Shown: piece by piece, positions 8,619-21,351 of the stretch
Position numbering within the stretch: position 1 is the first letter of the stretch
Layout: each line of letters starts with the position of its first letter
Assembly (NCBI GenBank): GCA_026003755.1
Contig: BPHV01000001.1
Span: forward strand, 1,152,393 to 1,216,392
Length of the DNA stretch: 64,000 bases
Reading direction: 5' to 3'
Source: Candidatus Roseilinea sp.
Lineage (GTDB): Bacteria; Chloroflexota; Anaerolineae; J036; Brachytrichaceae
Translations under genes and position numbers: made by a program
The notes under the pieces: model-generated
The model's input: the letters and a program-made list of their open reading frames with translations, nothing else
The model's database searches: none
What the model was told of the DNA's origin: nothing

Positions 8619-10133
8619 ATGGGACAACTGACGATCACACCCTCCCTTGAAGGGATGCGCGCGCTGAGCGAGCGCGGCAATCTGATCCCAATCTACGCTG
8701 AACTGCCGTCCGACCTGGATACGCCGGTCTCGCTCTTCCTGCGGCTGGCCGGCGATGACCCCGCCTTCCTCCTGGAGAGCGTCTCCGGTGGCGAGCAGGT
8801 CGCGCGCTACTCGTTCATCGGCGTGCACCTGCGCGAGGCGCTGGTGTTCCGCGATGGCCGACTCTACCGCCACACGCTCACGCCGGACGGGCTGACGGCG
8901 CAGCCCTTCCCCGCCGGCGAAGGCGACTTGTTAGACCTGCTGCGCCGCGAGATGGCCAAATATCGCTTCGTGCCGTCGTCACAATTGCCGCGCTTCTGCG
9001 GCGGGTTAGTCGGTTACACCGGCTACGACGTCGTGCGGCAGTTCGAGCGCCTGCCGGCCGACGCCGCCGATGTGCTGCACCTCCCCGAAGCCGCTTACTT
9101 GCTGGCCGGCACGCTGGTCGCATTCGATCACGCCCGCCACCGGTTGCTGATCATCGCCAATGCCTACCTGGACGGCGCGCCCACCCTGGTCGAAGCCTAC
9201 GAGGACGCCGTCGCACGCATTAAGACGATCCATGCGCGGTTGAGCGCGCCGATGGCTACGCTCAAGCCCAACCCGCAGGCCGTTTGCACACCGCCGCGCG
9301 CAAACAAGTCGCAGGCCGAATTCGAGCAGATGGTGCGCACGGCCAAGGAGCATATCCGGGCCGGCGACATCTTCCAGGTGGTGCTATCGCGGCGGATCGA
9401 GCGGCGCACGACGGCTCACCCATTCACCATCTACCGCACGCTGCGCATGTTGAATCCATCGCCGTGGATGTTCTACTTCAACTTCGATGGGCTGCTGACG
9501 GAAAACCTGAAGCTGATCGGCGCGTCGCCGGAGATGCACGCGCGCTTCGAGAACGGCATGGCCAGCGTGCGGCCGATTGCTGGCACGCGCCGGCGCGGCT
9601 CCAATGAACACGAGGACGCGGCACTGGCAAAAGAGCTGCTGGCAGATCCAAAGGAGCGCGCCGAACACGTGATGCTCGTGGACCTGGGACGCAACGACAT
9701 CGGCCGCGTCGCGCAATACGGCACGGTGCGCGTGCCGGAGTTGATGGTCATCGAGCACTACTCGCACGTGATGCATATCGTCAGCCTAGTGGAAGGCAGG
9801 GTGCGCGACGGGCTGGACGCCTTCGACGTGTTGCGCGCCACCTTCCCCGCCGGCACCCTCAGCGGCGCGCCTAAAGTGCGCGCGATGGAAATCATCGAAG
9901 CGTTGGAGGGCGAACGTCGAGGCATCTATGGCGGGTGTGTGGGCTATTTCTCGTTCAACGGTCAGATGGACACTTGCATCGGCATCCGCACCATCGTGAT
10001 GCGCGACGACATGTGCTATGTGCAGGCCGGGGCCGGCATCGTCGCCGATAGTGATCCCACTGCCGAGTTTCACGAAACGCACAACAAAGCTCGCGCGCTG
10101 ATGATCGCGATTGACGAAGCCGAGAATCGGTAG
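8619..10133 (+). CDS. trpE: Anthranilate synthase component I
   Basis: Converts chorismate plus ammonia (from TrpG) to anthranilate, the first committed step of tryptophan synthesis. The 504-residue length is typical. The N-terminal domain contains the LLES tryptophan feedback-binding motif (FLLESVSGGEQVARYSF). The chorismate-binding domain carries IAGTRRRG, DLGRNDIGR, FPAGTLSGAPK and the C-terminal QAGAGIVADSDP segment. The start is ATG 8619 with GGAG at 8606-8609. Expression is therefore controlled at two levels: attenuation by tRNA-Trp charging and allosteric inhibition by tryptophan. trpG follows after 51 bases; the other trp genes are not in this window. Confidence 0.97.
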   Translation: MGQLTITPSLEGMRALSERGNLIPIYAELPSDLDTPVSLFLRLAGDDPAFLLESVSGGEQVARYSFIGVHLREALVFRDGRLYRHTLTPDGLTAQPFPAGEGDLLDLLRREMAKYRFVPSSQLPRFCGGLVGYTGYDVVRQFERLPADAADVLHLPEAAYLLAGTLVAFDHARHRLLIIANAYLDGAPTLVEAYEDAVARIKTIHARLSAPMATLKPNPQAVCTPPRANKSQAEFEQMVRTAKEHIRAGDIFQVVLSRRIERRTTAHPFTIYRTLRMLNPSPWMFYFNFDGLLTENLKLIGASPEMHARFENGMASVRPIAGTRRRGSNEHEDAALAKELLADPKERAEHVMLVDLGRNDIGRVAQYGTVRVPELMVIEHYSHVMHIVSLVEGRVRDGLDAFDVLRATFPAGTLSGAPKVRAMEIIEALEGERRGIYGGCVGYFSFNGQMDTCIGIRTIVMRDDMCYVQAGAGIVADSDPTAEFHETHNKARALMIAIDEAENR

Positions 10134-10184
10134 GCGAAGATACAAAGCCAGTCCCTCATCCCCATTCTCAAACGGTGGAATCCG

Positions 10185-10751
10185 ATGATCATCGTCATTG
10201 ATAACTACGATTCGTTCACCTATAACCTGGTGCAATACCTGGGCGAGCTAGGCGCGGAATTGCGCGTCTTCCGCAACGACCAAGCGACGCTCGATCAGCT
10301 CAAAGCGCTCAAGCCCAGGGGGTTCGTGATCTCGCCGGGGCCGGGCACGCCGCAGCAGGACAGCGGCATCAGCAACGATGTGCTGCGCGAGTTCAGCGGC
10401 CAGGTGCCTATCCTTGGCGTGTGCCTGGGGCAGCAGTGCATCGGACATGTGTTCGGCGGCAGCGTCGTCCGCGCGCCGCGGCTGATGCACGGCAAAACAT
10501 CGCTCATCCACCACAACGGGCGCGACCTGTTCCGCGGCCTGCCCAACCCGTTTGAGGCAACGCGCTACCATTCGTTGATCGTAGCCGAGCCGCTGCCGCC
10601 GGCGCTCGAGGTCACCGCGTTTACCGCAGAGGGCGAAGTGATGGGCCTGCGCCACAAGCAACATCCCACCTTCGGCGTGCAGTTTCATCCCGAGAGCATT
10701 TTGACCCAGAACGGCAAACAGATCATCGCCAACTTCCTCGCCATGGTGTGA
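10185..10751 (+). CDS. trpG: Anthranilate synthase component II, glutamine amidotransferase
   Basis: A 188-residue class I glutamine amidotransferase that supplies ammonia to TrpE. The nucleophile Cys80 sits in VCLGQQC and the His/Glu pair in FHPES. The N-terminus [11 protein letters not shown] is typical of TrpG/PabA. Its position directly after trpE under the Trp T-box argues for TrpG, though it might also serve p-aminobenzoate synthesis. A GGTGGA stretch precedes the ATG. The phosphoribosyltransferase gene often fused to or following trpG is absent here. Confidence 0.95.
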   Translation: MIIVIDNYDSFTYNLVQYLGELGAELRVFRNDQATLDQLKALKPRGFVISPGPGTPQQDSGISNDVLREFSGQVPILGVCLGQQCIGHVFGGSVVRAPRLMHGKTSLIHHNGRDLFRGLPNPFEATRYHSLIVAEPLPPALEVTAFTAEGEVMGLRHKQHPTFGVQFHPESILTQNGKQIIANFLAMV

Positions 10752-10792
10752 GCGCCAGGACGACCGATGCCCCCATCCTTCAGTTGAGGCGG

Positions 10793-10798
10793 TATAAT
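10793..10798 (+). promoter_or_regulatory. -10 box TATAAT upstream of rplY
   Basis: A consensus TATAAT in an otherwise GC-rich intergenic stretch, about 150 bases before the rplY start. No -35 match is visible at the normal distance. The long leader (10805-10947) might hold regulation, but I see no recognisable ribosomal-protein leader fold. Confidence 0.5.
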
Positions 10799-10947
10799 GC
10801 CGGTTGCTCTGCAGCCGCGAAGCGCGTCGGCCCCACAGGCGCGAATCTCGAACATTCCGTCAGCTCCGGCCAACGATGCTACATCCGTGAGTAGGTCCAC
10901 GCGACCGATGGGCGGCTGTACCGCAAACCGAAGGAGGCTGAACACTC

Positions 10948-11598
10948 ATGGCAGACAAAATCGAATTGCGCGCGGAGATCCGCACTGCCGTCGGCAGCGG
11001 CGTCAACGCGCTGCGACGCTCGGGCAAAGTGCCCGCTATCGTCTACGGACGCAACACGCCGAACATTCCCATTCAACTCGATGCGCGCGAAGTGACCAAC
11101 ACGCTACGCAAAACCGGCCACAACACGCTCATCGCCCTTCACATCGCAGGGAAAGACGCGCCGCAGATGGTGCTCACCCGCGAGGTGCAGCGCGATCCGA
11201 TCCGTCGCACCATCCAGCACATTGACTTCTACGCGGTCTCGATGACCGAGAAGATCACGGCCAGCATCCGCGTGATGCTCGAAGGGGAACCCGAGGATGT
11301 GAAGAGCGGCGTCGGCGTGCTATTGCAGGAGCGTGACACGTTGAAGATCGAATGCCTGCCGAGCGACCTGATCGAAGCAGTGACGATTGACGTGAGCAAA
11401 ATGAAAGTGGACGACGTGGTGCGCGTCAAGGATGTCGTTGTGCCGCCGGGGATCGCGCTGCTCGACGATCCGGAAGATGAAGTCGTCCGCGTCACGCGCT
11501 TCGTGGAAGCGAAGGAGGAGGCGGCGGCCGAACCCGCCGAGGTTGAAGTGATCGAAAAGGGCAAGAAGGAAGAGGCGGAGGGCGCGGAAGAAGAATAG
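10948..11598 (+). CDS. rplY: 50S ribosomal protein L25/Ctc family
   Basis: A 216-residue long (TL5/Ctc) form of L25 that binds 5S rRNA. The N-terminal L25 beta-barrel domain (to about residue 95) contains VPAIVYG and the HIDFYAVS segment. A second beta domain follows (about 100-185), then an acidic Glu/Ala/Lys-rich tail of about 30 residues. A strong ribosome binding site (AAGGAGG) precedes the ATG. The gene is monocistronic, with its own -10 box and a rho-independent terminator at 11660-11690. Confidence 0.95.
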   Translation: MADKIELRAEIRTAVGSGVNALRRSGKVPAIVYGRNTPNIPIQLDAREVTNTLRKTGHNTLIALHIAGKDAPQMVLTREVQRDPIRRTIQHIDFYAVSMTEKITASIRVMLEGEPEDVKSGVGVLLQERDTLKIECLPSDLIEAVTIDVSKMKVDDVVRVKDVVVPPGIALLDDPEDEVVRVTRFVEAKEEAAAEPAEVEVIEKGKKEEAEGAEEE

Positions 11599-11659
11599 CC
11601 GAACGACGGAAGGGGGGCGATCGCGCGCCGTTTGGCGTCGCCGATCAACATCAACGGTT

Positions 11660-11690
11660 GGGCGCGCGGAGTTCACGCGCGCCCTTTGCT
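11660..11690 (+). terminator. Rho-independent terminator after rplY
   Basis: GGGCGCGCG (11660-11668) pairs with CGCGCGCCC (11676-11684) around a 7-base loop, followed by TTTGCTTT. It lies 62 bases after the rplY stop codon and before the -10 box of the next gene. Confidence 0.8.
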
Positions 11691-11703
11691 TTGCTCAACC
11701 GGT

Positions 11704-11709
11704 TACACT
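11704..11709 (+). promoter_or_regulatory. -10-like TACACT, possible leaderless start
   Basis: TACACT lies 8 bases before the ATG at 11718, with no Shine-Dalgarno sequence, and immediately follows the rplY terminator. It fits the leaderless pattern seen at several other genes in the window. Confidence 0.4.
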
Positions 11710-11717
11710 CTGCGAAG

Positions 11718-12404
11718 ATGAACGCACACTTGGGCCGAGCCTGGCGCGACGCTGCGCTCCTCGTCGCCGGCGTCCTGATCGTCAGCGCCATCGTCTTTGC
11801 GGCCGGCCGGCCACAGCAGCCAGCTCCAGCGCCGCTTCAGTCGCCGCTGCAATCACCGATCCAGACCACAACGCCGATCGCTCCCATCACAACAACGCCG
11901 TTGTTCGCGCCCACGGTCGAACCCAGTCCGTTGTTTTCGCCTACGCCGTTCGGCGCGCCCGACATCCGCAGCACATCCGACGCCGTCATCGCCACACTCA
12001 CGGCGCAAGCCATCCCCCCGACGATTCCTGTCGCTACGCGGCGACCCATCGGCGCCGGCCCCGAGCAGGCTTCGCCGGCGCCGCGCACCCCTACCCCGCC
12101 CCCGGATCCTTCTGGTATCACCCTGCTGTCGCTCTCCGACAAGGTGTATGCTGGTGGGGCAGTCGCATTGACGATTCGCACGCAACCCAATGCGACATGT
12201 CACTTGCAGATCGCGCGGATGCGAGCCGACGGCAACCAGCAGGTCGCGCCGATCCCGTCGGGGGCATCGCGCCGGGCGGGCAGCGACGGCGTCGTTGCCT
12301 GGATCTGGGCCGTGGACGCCCACGAACCGATTGGGCCGGCGACGTTGCTCGTCCATTGCGACGCGATAGGCACCGTGCAGTATCAGATCGAGGTGACGAA
12401 GTGA
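11718..12404 (+). CDS. Hypothetical membrane-anchored Pro/Thr-rich protein
   Basis: A 228-residue protein of unrecognised family. Residues 12-33 form a membrane helix (LLVAGVLIVSAIVFAA). A Pro/Thr/Gln linker of roughly 100 residues with repeats of the SPLQSP and TPLF type follows. The C-terminal compact domain (about 135-228) contains two cysteines (NATCHLQ and LVHCDA) and reads like a small immunoglobulin-type beta fold. The extracytoplasmic face is inferred from the linker composition. Its stop codon overlaps the GTG start of sufS (GTGA), so the two are probably translated together, but no Fe-S role can be read from the sequence. Confidence 0.65.
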   Translation: MNAHLGRAWRDAALLVAGVLIVSAIVFAAGRPQQPAPAPLQSPLQSPIQTTTPIAPITTTPLFAPTVEPSPLFSPTPFGAPDIRSTSDAVIATLTAQAIPPTIPVATRRPIGAGPEQASPAPRTPTPPPDPSGITLLSLSDKVYAGGAVALTIRTQPNATCHLQIARMRADGNQQVAPIPSGASRRAGSDGVVAWIWAVDAHEPIGPATLLVHCDAIGTVQYQIEVTK

Positions 12405-13693
12405 CGAACGACGAACGATGGGCGGGCGCGGATGGACGAGCCGGCGCGTTCAACGCCAAGGGCGCGACGCTCGACGTGCGCCGAATCCGCGCCGACTTCC
12501 CCATCTTGGCGCAGTTGGTCAACGGGAAGCGCGTCGTCTTCTTAGATAGCGCCGCTTCTTCGCAAAAACCGATTCAGGTGCTCCAAGCAATGGATGAGGT
12601 GTATCGTTGTGCATACGCCAACGTGCATCGCGGCGTGTACGCCTTCAGCGAGGCTGCCACCGCGCGATACGATGAAGCGCGTGAGAAAGTCGCCCGCTTC
12701 ATCGGCGCACCGTCGGCCGAGCAAATCGTCTTCACCCGCAATGCGACCGAGGCGCTGAATTTGCTGGCCTATTCGTATGGGCGGCACTTCCTGCGTCCGG
12801 GCGATGAAATCCTCATCACCGAACTGGAGCATCACGCCAACTTCGTGCCGTGGCAGGTGCTGGCACAGGAACGGGGCCTGACGCTGAAGTTCATCCCCAT
12901 CACACCCGAAGGGCAGCTCGACCTGCAAAGGCTGGACGAGCGACTCACGCCGCGCACGAAGCTGGTGAGCTTCGCCCACGTGTCCAACGTGCTGGGCACG
13001 ATCACCGACCCGCGCCCGATCATTCAACGCGCGCACGCCGTCGGCGCCAAGGTGATCGTGGATGGTTCGCAATCGGCGCCGCACATGCCGGTGAACGTCG
13101 GCGCAATGGACTGCGACTTTTTGGTGTTCTCCGGGCACAAGATGCTTGGCCCGACCGGCATCGGCGTGCTCTACGGCAAGCGCGAGCTGCTGGAAGCCAT
13201 GCCGCCCTTCCTTACCGGCGGCGACATGATCAGCGCGGTTGGGTTCGACGGGCCGCGCTGGAATGAGGTGCCGCTCAAATTCGAAGCCGGCACGCCGGCC
13301 TTCGTCGAGGCGATCGGCCTGGGGGCCGCCGTGGACTACCTGGATGCGCTGGGCATGGCAGCCGTCCGTGCTCACGAGCGTGAGATCACGGCCTACGCGC
13401 TCGAACGCATCAGCGAAGTGCCCGGCGCGAAGATCGTCGGGCCGACCGATCCGGAGATCCGCGGCGGCGTGGTGACATTCACGCTGGATCGTGTGCACCC
13501 ACACGACCTGGCCTCGCTGCTCGACCGCGACGGCGTAGCCATCCGCGCCGGCCATCACTGTGCCCAGCCGCTGCACATCCGGCTCGGCTTGAGCGCCACC
13601 GCCCGCGCCAGCTTCTACGTTTACAACGAGTTACACGAGGTAGATGCCCTGATCGAAGCGATCTACAAGGCCAAAGCCGCGCTAAAGCGATGA
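12401..13693 (+). CDS. sufS: Cysteine desulfurase, SufS type
   Basis: PLP enzyme that takes sulfur from cysteine for Fe-S cluster assembly. The 430-residue protein has the PLP lysine at Lys247 (FSGHKMLGPTG) and the catalytic Cys387 in RAGHHCAQP, the hallmark of the group II SufS/CsdA family. I chose GTG 12401 because it overlaps the preceding stop codon; typical family similarity starts around LDVRRIRADFPIL, so the first about 25 residues are an extension or the true start is slightly downstream. It overlaps sufU by 4 bases (ATGA). Confidence 0.95.
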   Translation: MTNDERWAGADGRAGAFNAKGATLDVRRIRADFPILAQLVNGKRVVFLDSAASSQKPIQVLQAMDEVYRCAYANVHRGVYAFSEAATARYDEAREKVARFIGAPSAEQIVFTRNATEALNLLAYSYGRHFLRPGDEILITELEHHANFVPWQVLAQERGLTLKFIPITPEGQLDLQRLDERLTPRTKLVSFAHVSNVLGTITDPRPIIQRAHAVGAKVIVDGSQSAPHMPVNVGAMDCDFLVFSGHKMLGPTGIGVLYGKRELLEAMPPFLTGGDMISAVGFDGPRWNEVPLKFEAGTPAFVEAIGLGAAVDYLDALGMAAVRAHEREITAYALERISEVPGAKIVGPTDPEIRGGVVTFTLDRVHPHDLASLLDRDGVAIRAGHHCAQPLHIRLGLSATARASFYVYNELHEVDALIEAIYKAKAALKR

Positions 13694-14097
13694 AAGCTTG
13701 GGATATGCAAGACTTGTATCGCGAACACATCCTCGACCATTACGAGCACCCACGCCATCATGGGGTGATCGAGCACGCGGATATCTCGCATGAGGAGAGC
13801 AATCCCCTGTGCGGCGATCGCATTCGCATTGATGTGAAGCTCGGCGGCGAAGGCGATCGCGCTTACATCGCCGATGCCGCCTTCATGGGCGACGGGTGCA
13901 TTATTAGCCAGGCAGCCACCTCGATGCTGCTGGAAGACGTGGTGGGGAAGCCGGTGAATGAGATTGAGCAAATCGAGCCACAACATGTGCTCGACCTGGT
14001 GGGCGTGCCGTTGACGGCAGCGCGTGTGAAGTGTGCGCTGCTGGGCTTGAAAGTGCTGAAGACCGGCATCAAATTGTGGAAGCTGCGACATCCCTGA
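13690..14097 (+). CDS. sufU: SufU, zinc-dependent sulfurtransferase / Fe-S scaffold-like
   Basis: A 135-residue IscU-fold protein that receives persulfide sulfur from SufS. The three conserved cysteines are visible (Cys41 in NPLCGD, one in GDGCIISQA, one in VKCALLGLK). SufU proteins carry an insertion before the last Cys relative to IscU, and this sequence fits that spacing. The gene overlaps sufS by 4 bases, supporting a sufS-sufU partnership as in Firmicutes. sufBCD are not in the window. Confidence 0.93.
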   Translation: MKAWDMQDLYREHILDHYEHPRHHGVIEHADISHEESNPLCGDRIRIDVKLGGEGDRAYIADAAFMGDGCIISQAATSMLLEDVVGKPVNEIEQIEPQHVLDLVGVPLTAARVKCALLGLKVLKTGIKLWKLRHP

Positions 14098-14156
14098 TCG
14101 TCGGATGCTTCCCTCCGCCGAGCGCCCGGCATCGGGCACTCGCTCATTGACGCCAC

Positions 14157-14900
14157 ATGCGCTGCCTCATCATCTCCGACATTCACGCCAACCTAGCAGC
14201 CTTCGAAGCCGTGCTGCAGGATGCGGCGAGGCGACGCTTGCGATTCGACATCGTCTGGTGCCTGGGGGATATCGTGGGCTACGGCCCCGACCCCAACGAG
14301 TGCATTGACCTGTTGCGCAACTTGCCGCACGTGTGCTTGGCCGGCAATCACGACTGGGCCGTGCTGGGCAAACTCAGCATCGAGGCCTTTCATGAGCACG
14401 CCGCCTTCGTCGTGGAGTGGACTCAAGCGCACCTGACCCGGGAGAACTTGAACTATCTGCGCGCGCGCCCAGAGCAAGACGTGGAAGGCGACTACCTGCT
14501 TGCACATGCCAGCCCGCGCGAGCCGATCTGGGAGTATGTGCTGGAGCTGAGCGTCGCAGAGGAGAACTTCGGCCACATGCCGACGGCGTATGCGCTGATC
14601 GGCCACACGCACGTGCCGGCCATCTTCGTCAAAGACAGCGTCACGCTTGCAGTTTACGCCACCGCGCCGACGCCCAGCCGCCCGTTTGCGCTCAAGCCGA
14701 ACTACAACTACATCATCAATCCGGGCAGCGTCGGACAGCCGCGCGACGGCGACCCGCGCGCCGCCTACGCGCTGCTCGATACGGAAAAGCTGACCTGGAC
14801 GCCCTATCGCGTCGAGTACCCCATCAAGCATACCCAGGAGAAGATGCGCGCCGCCGGCTTTCCCGACCGGCTGATCGAGCGGCTGAGCCACGGCCGATGA
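14157..14900 (+). CDS. Calcineurin-like metallophosphoesterase (YfcE/MJ0936-like)
   Basis: A 247-residue di-metal phosphodiesterase. All family motifs are in order: SDIHAN (residues 7-12), GDIVGYG, GNHD and GHTHVP, with a final NPGSVGQPRDG loop. The substrate is unknown; this class includes small cyclic-nucleotide phosphodiesterases and broad phosphatases. It lies between sufU and tlyA on the same strand, 7 bases before the tlyA start codon. Confidence 0.85.
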   Translation: MRCLIISDIHANLAAFEAVLQDAARRRLRFDIVWCLGDIVGYGPDPNECIDLLRNLPHVCLAGNHDWAVLGKLSIEAFHEHAAFVVEWTQAHLTRENLNYLRARPEQDVEGDYLLAHASPREPIWEYVLELSVAEENFGHMPTAYALIGHTHVPAIFVKDSVTLAVYATAPTPSRPFALKPNYNYIINPGSVGQPRDGDPRAAYALLDTEKLTWTPYRVEYPIKHTQEKMRAAGFPDRLIERLSHGR

Positions 14901-14907
14901 GTGCGAC

Positions 14908-15645
14908 ATGTCCAAAGTTCGCCTGGATGCCCTCATGGTGTCACGGGGCCTGGCCGAGAGTCGTGACCAGGCGCAGCGCCTGATCCGCGCCGGTGAGGTG
15001 CGCGTCAATGAACAGGTGGTGGATCAGCCGGCCAAGCGCTTCGACGAGGGTGTCGCGATTACCGTCGCGCAAGCGCCGCGCTACGTGTCGCGCGGCGGCT
15101 ACAAGCTGGAAGCGGCGCTCGATCGCTTTCACATTGCGCCGTCCGGCTGGGCGTGCGCCGATGTGGGCAGCAGCACCGGCGGCTTCACCGATTGCTTGCT
15201 GCAGCGTGGCGCAGCGCGCGTGTACGCTGTGGACGTGGGGCGCAACCAGTTGCACTGGCGCCTACGCCACGACCCGCGCGTCGTCGTGATGGAGGGCGTC
15301 AACGCCCGCTATCTGGACGCGCTGCCCGAAGCCATTGCTCTGGCGACTGTGGACGTGTCGTTCATCTCGCTCACGTTGATCTTGCCCAAGGTGTTCGGCT
15401 GGATCGCGCCGACGGCGCGATCCGCGGGCGGCGTCATCGCGCTCATCAAGCCGCAGTTCGAGGCTGGCCGCGCGCACGTGGGCAAGGGCGGCGTCGTGCG
15501 CGACCCACAGGTGCATCATGACGTCATCGCTCGCATCACCGCATTCTGTGCGCAGCAGGGCTGGCCGGCGCGCGACGTGATCGAATCGCCCATCCTCGGC
15601 GCAGACGGCAACCAAGAGTTCCTCGCTTGGTTTGCGACAAATTGA
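14908..15645 (+). CDS. tlyA: TlyA-family rRNA 2'-O-methyltransferase
   Basis: A 245-residue S4-domain plus FtsJ-like methyltransferase. The N-terminal S4 RNA-binding domain (residues 1-60, RLDALMVSRGLAESR) is followed by RGGYKLE, the SAM motif DVGSSTGGFTDCLL, and catalytic residues in VDVSFIS and LIKPQFEAGR. TlyA methylates 16S and 23S rRNA in mycobacteria and confers capreomycin sensitivity; the hemolysin label of older annotations is not supported. Its stop codon falls inside the inverted repeat at 15641-15662. Confidence 0.9.
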   Translation: MSKVRLDALMVSRGLAESRDQAQRLIRAGEVRVNEQVVDQPAKRFDEGVAITVAQAPRYVSRGGYKLEAALDRFHIAPSGWACADVGSSTGGFTDCLLQRGAARVYAVDVGRNQLHWRLRHDPRVVVMEGVNARYLDALPEAIALATVDVSFISLTLILPKVFGWIAPTARSAGGVIALIKPQFEAGRAHVGKGGVVRDPQVHHDVIARITAFCAQQGWPARDVIESPILGADGNQEFLAWFATN

Positions 15646-15662
15646 TACAATCGGGTATCAAT
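15641..15662. promoter_or_regulatory. Operator-like inverted repeat before the aminotransferase gene
   Basis: ATTGATAC (15641-15648) and GTATCAAT (15655-15662) form a perfect 8-bp inverted repeat with a 6-base spacer. It overlaps a possible -10 box TACAAT (15646-15651) and ends 23 bases before the ATG at 15686. Its size and position fit a dimeric repressor site. The half-sites contain TTGAT/ATCAA but with 10 rather than 4 bases between them, so it is not an FNR box. Confidence 0.5.
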
Positions 15663-15685
15663 CAACCCCATGATTCGGAGTCACC

Positions 15686-17023
15686 ATGGCACTGACCGCA
15701 GAAGAAGTCATCCGCCTCAATAAAGAATACACCCTGTTTGAATGGAACATGCAGGGCGGCTACACGCCGATGCCCATCGACCACGCCAAGGGCGTGTATT
15801 TTTGGACGACCGACGGCAAGCGCTACATCGACTTCAATTCCCAGTTGATGAGCGTGAACATCGGCCACGGCGACGAGCGCGTCATCCGCGCCATCCAAGA
15901 ACAAGCCGCTAAGCTGACCTACGCCAACCCCTACGCCGCCACCGAAGTCCGCGGCCGGCTGGGCCAGATGCTGGCCGAGATCACCCCCGGCAACCTGAAG
16001 AAGTCGTTCTTCACACTGGGCGGCAGCGAGGCCAACGAGAACGCCATCAAGATCGCACGCATGGTGAGCGGCAAGCACAAGATCCTGGCGCGCTATCGCT
16101 CCTACCACGGCGGCACCTACGGTTCGATGACGCTTACCGGCGACCCGCGCCGCTGGGCCAGCGAGCCCGGCATCCCCGGCGTGGTGCGCATTCCCGACCC
16201 CTACTACTACCGTTGTCGGCTGGACATCTCCGAAGAGGAGTTCATGGCCGAGTGCTTGAACCAGACCGAAGACATCATCAAGTTCGAGGGGCCGCACACC
16301 ATCGCCGCCGTGCTCGTCGAGACCATCACCGGCACCAATGGCATCATCATCCCGACCAAGGCTTATTACCAGGGCCTGCGTCAGTTGTGCGACAAATATG
16401 GCATCTTCCTCATCCTCGACGAGGTGATGTGCGGCTTCGGGCGCACCGGCAAGTGGTTCGCCTGCGAGCACTACGACATCGCCCCAGACATCATGACCAT
16501 GGCCAAGGGGCTGACCAGCAGCTATGCGCCGCTCGGCAATTGCATCGTGTCGGAAGAGATCGGCGCGTATTTCGATGACCACGTGCTATGGGCCGGCTTA
16601 ACCTATGGCGGCCACGCCTTGAGCTGTGCTGCGGCCATCGCCTGCATCAACGTCTACAAAGAAGATAACCTGATCGAGCGCGCAGCGGAAATGGGCAAAT
16701 TCCTGGCCGAGGAAGAAGACAAGCTCAAGGCCAAGCATCCCTCAGTCGGCGACGTGCGCCACATCGGCCTGTTCAGCATCTTTGAGCTGGTGAAGAACCG
16801 TGAGACGAAAGAGCCGATGGCGCCTTACAACGCCAAGGGCGACGAGATGCACGTGATGAACTTGATCAAGAAGTTCTTTAACGACAACGGCCTGTTCACC
16901 TTCGTTCGCTGGAACAACTTCTTCGTGAATCCGCCTCTGTGCATCACCAAAGAAGAGCTGTGCGAAGGGCTGGAGATCGTGGACCGCGCGCTGGACATTG
17001 CGGACGATTTCGTCGTCGCGTAA
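15686..17023 (+). CDS. Class III (omega) aminotransferase
   Basis: A 445-residue PLP-dependent aminotransferase of the class III fold. It shows the FFTLGGSEANENAIK cofactor-phosphate region, SYHGGTYGSM, the ILDEVMCGFGRTGKWF segment with the PLP-ring Asp, and the Schiff-base Lys in TMAKGLTSSY. The overall pattern is closest to the taurine-pyruvate and related omega-amino acid aminotransferases, but the substrate cannot be fixed. A GGAG at 15677-15680 precedes the ATG. It has its own promoter region with a possible repressor site, so it may be regulated separately from the tlyA operon. Confidence 0.88.
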   Translation: MALTAEEVIRLNKEYTLFEWNMQGGYTPMPIDHAKGVYFWTTDGKRYIDFNSQLMSVNIGHGDERVIRAIQEQAAKLTYANPYAATEVRGRLGQMLAEITPGNLKKSFFTLGGSEANENAIKIARMVSGKHKILARYRSYHGGTYGSMTLTGDPRRWASEPGIPGVVRIPDPYYYRCRLDISEEEFMAECLNQTEDIIKFEGPHTIAAVLVETITGTNGIIIPTKAYYQGLRQLCDKYGIFLILDEVMCGFGRTGKWFACEHYDIAPDIMTMAKGLTSSYAPLGNCIVSEEIGAYFDDHVLWAGLTYGGHALSCAAAIACINVYKEDNLIERAAEMGKFLAEEEDKLKAKHPSVGDVRHIGLFSIFELVKNRETKEPMAPYNAKGDEMHVMNLIKKFFNDNGLFTFVRWNNFFVNPPLCITKEELCEGLEIVDRALDIADDFVVA

Positions 17024-17194
17024 CTCGCTGATTCGCCTGCACGGCGCTGGCGCTGCTGAGGCGATGGTGCCGAACGTGCTATCGGCCCGCCTGGCGCGCC
17101 TTGGGAATGCGGCGCAGCACATCGGGCGAATGCTTGCGATGAAGCTAACGCATCGCTCAGCGCGGCTCCTCCGCGCGCCTTTGTGCAGCAAGCC

Positions 17195-17226
17195 AACGCG
17201 CCACGCGCACGTGCGCGTGGCGCGTT
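17195..17226. terminator. Perfect 32-base palindrome between convergent genes
   Basis: The sequence from 17195 to 17210 is the exact reverse complement of 17211-17226, centred between 17210 and 17211. It lies 41 bases beyond the rpoB stop codon and 172 bases beyond the aminotransferase stop codon. It probably acts as a bidirectional transcription terminator, though it has no long T tract. Confidence 0.65.
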
Positions 17227-17266
17227 CCCGCCGGGATATGCCATGCGGAGAGGGGGCCGGCGCCGG

Positions 17267-21184
<3,918 letters not shown>

Positions 21185-21231
21185 CAAGTCTACCGTCCTT
21201 CTTACGGGGTTGTTCAATGATAACTAAAACT

Positions 21232-21249
21232 GCATCCGCTCGCGGATGC
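21232..21249 (-). promoter_or_regulatory. Hairpin in the rpoB leader
   Basis: GCATCCGC and GCGGATGC form an 8-bp perfect inverted repeat around a 2-base centre, about 50 bases upstream of the rpoB ATG. It lies inside the predicted 5' leader and may affect rpoB translation or transcript stability. No known ribosomal-protein leader motif is recognised. Confidence 0.4.
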
Positions 21250-21345
21250 GCTTTACATGCATAGCAGCGGTTTCGGGAGACGAATTTAAGGCGACCGGGC
21301 AATCCCTAGTCGCCTGTGTCCCTGAGCTCCCCTTTTCGCAGCGCG

Positions 21346-21351
21346 ATTATA
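21346..21351 (-). promoter_or_regulatory. -10 box TATAAT for rpoB
   Basis: TATAAT on the minus strand, about 160 bases before the rpoB start, is the only consensus -10 in the region 21185-21633. No -35 match is visible. The rest of that roughly 450-base gap contains no convincing gene. Confidence 0.45.

Noticed and set aside
14908-15645. TlyA as a hemolysin
   Set aside because: The S4-FtsJ architecture and catalytic residues show an rRNA methyltransferase; hemolysin is a historical label.
15641-15662. FNR/CRP-type site suggested by TTGAT...ATCAA
   Set aside because: The half-sites are 10 bases apart instead of 4, so the spacing is wrong for FNR, and no TGTGA core is present for CRP.
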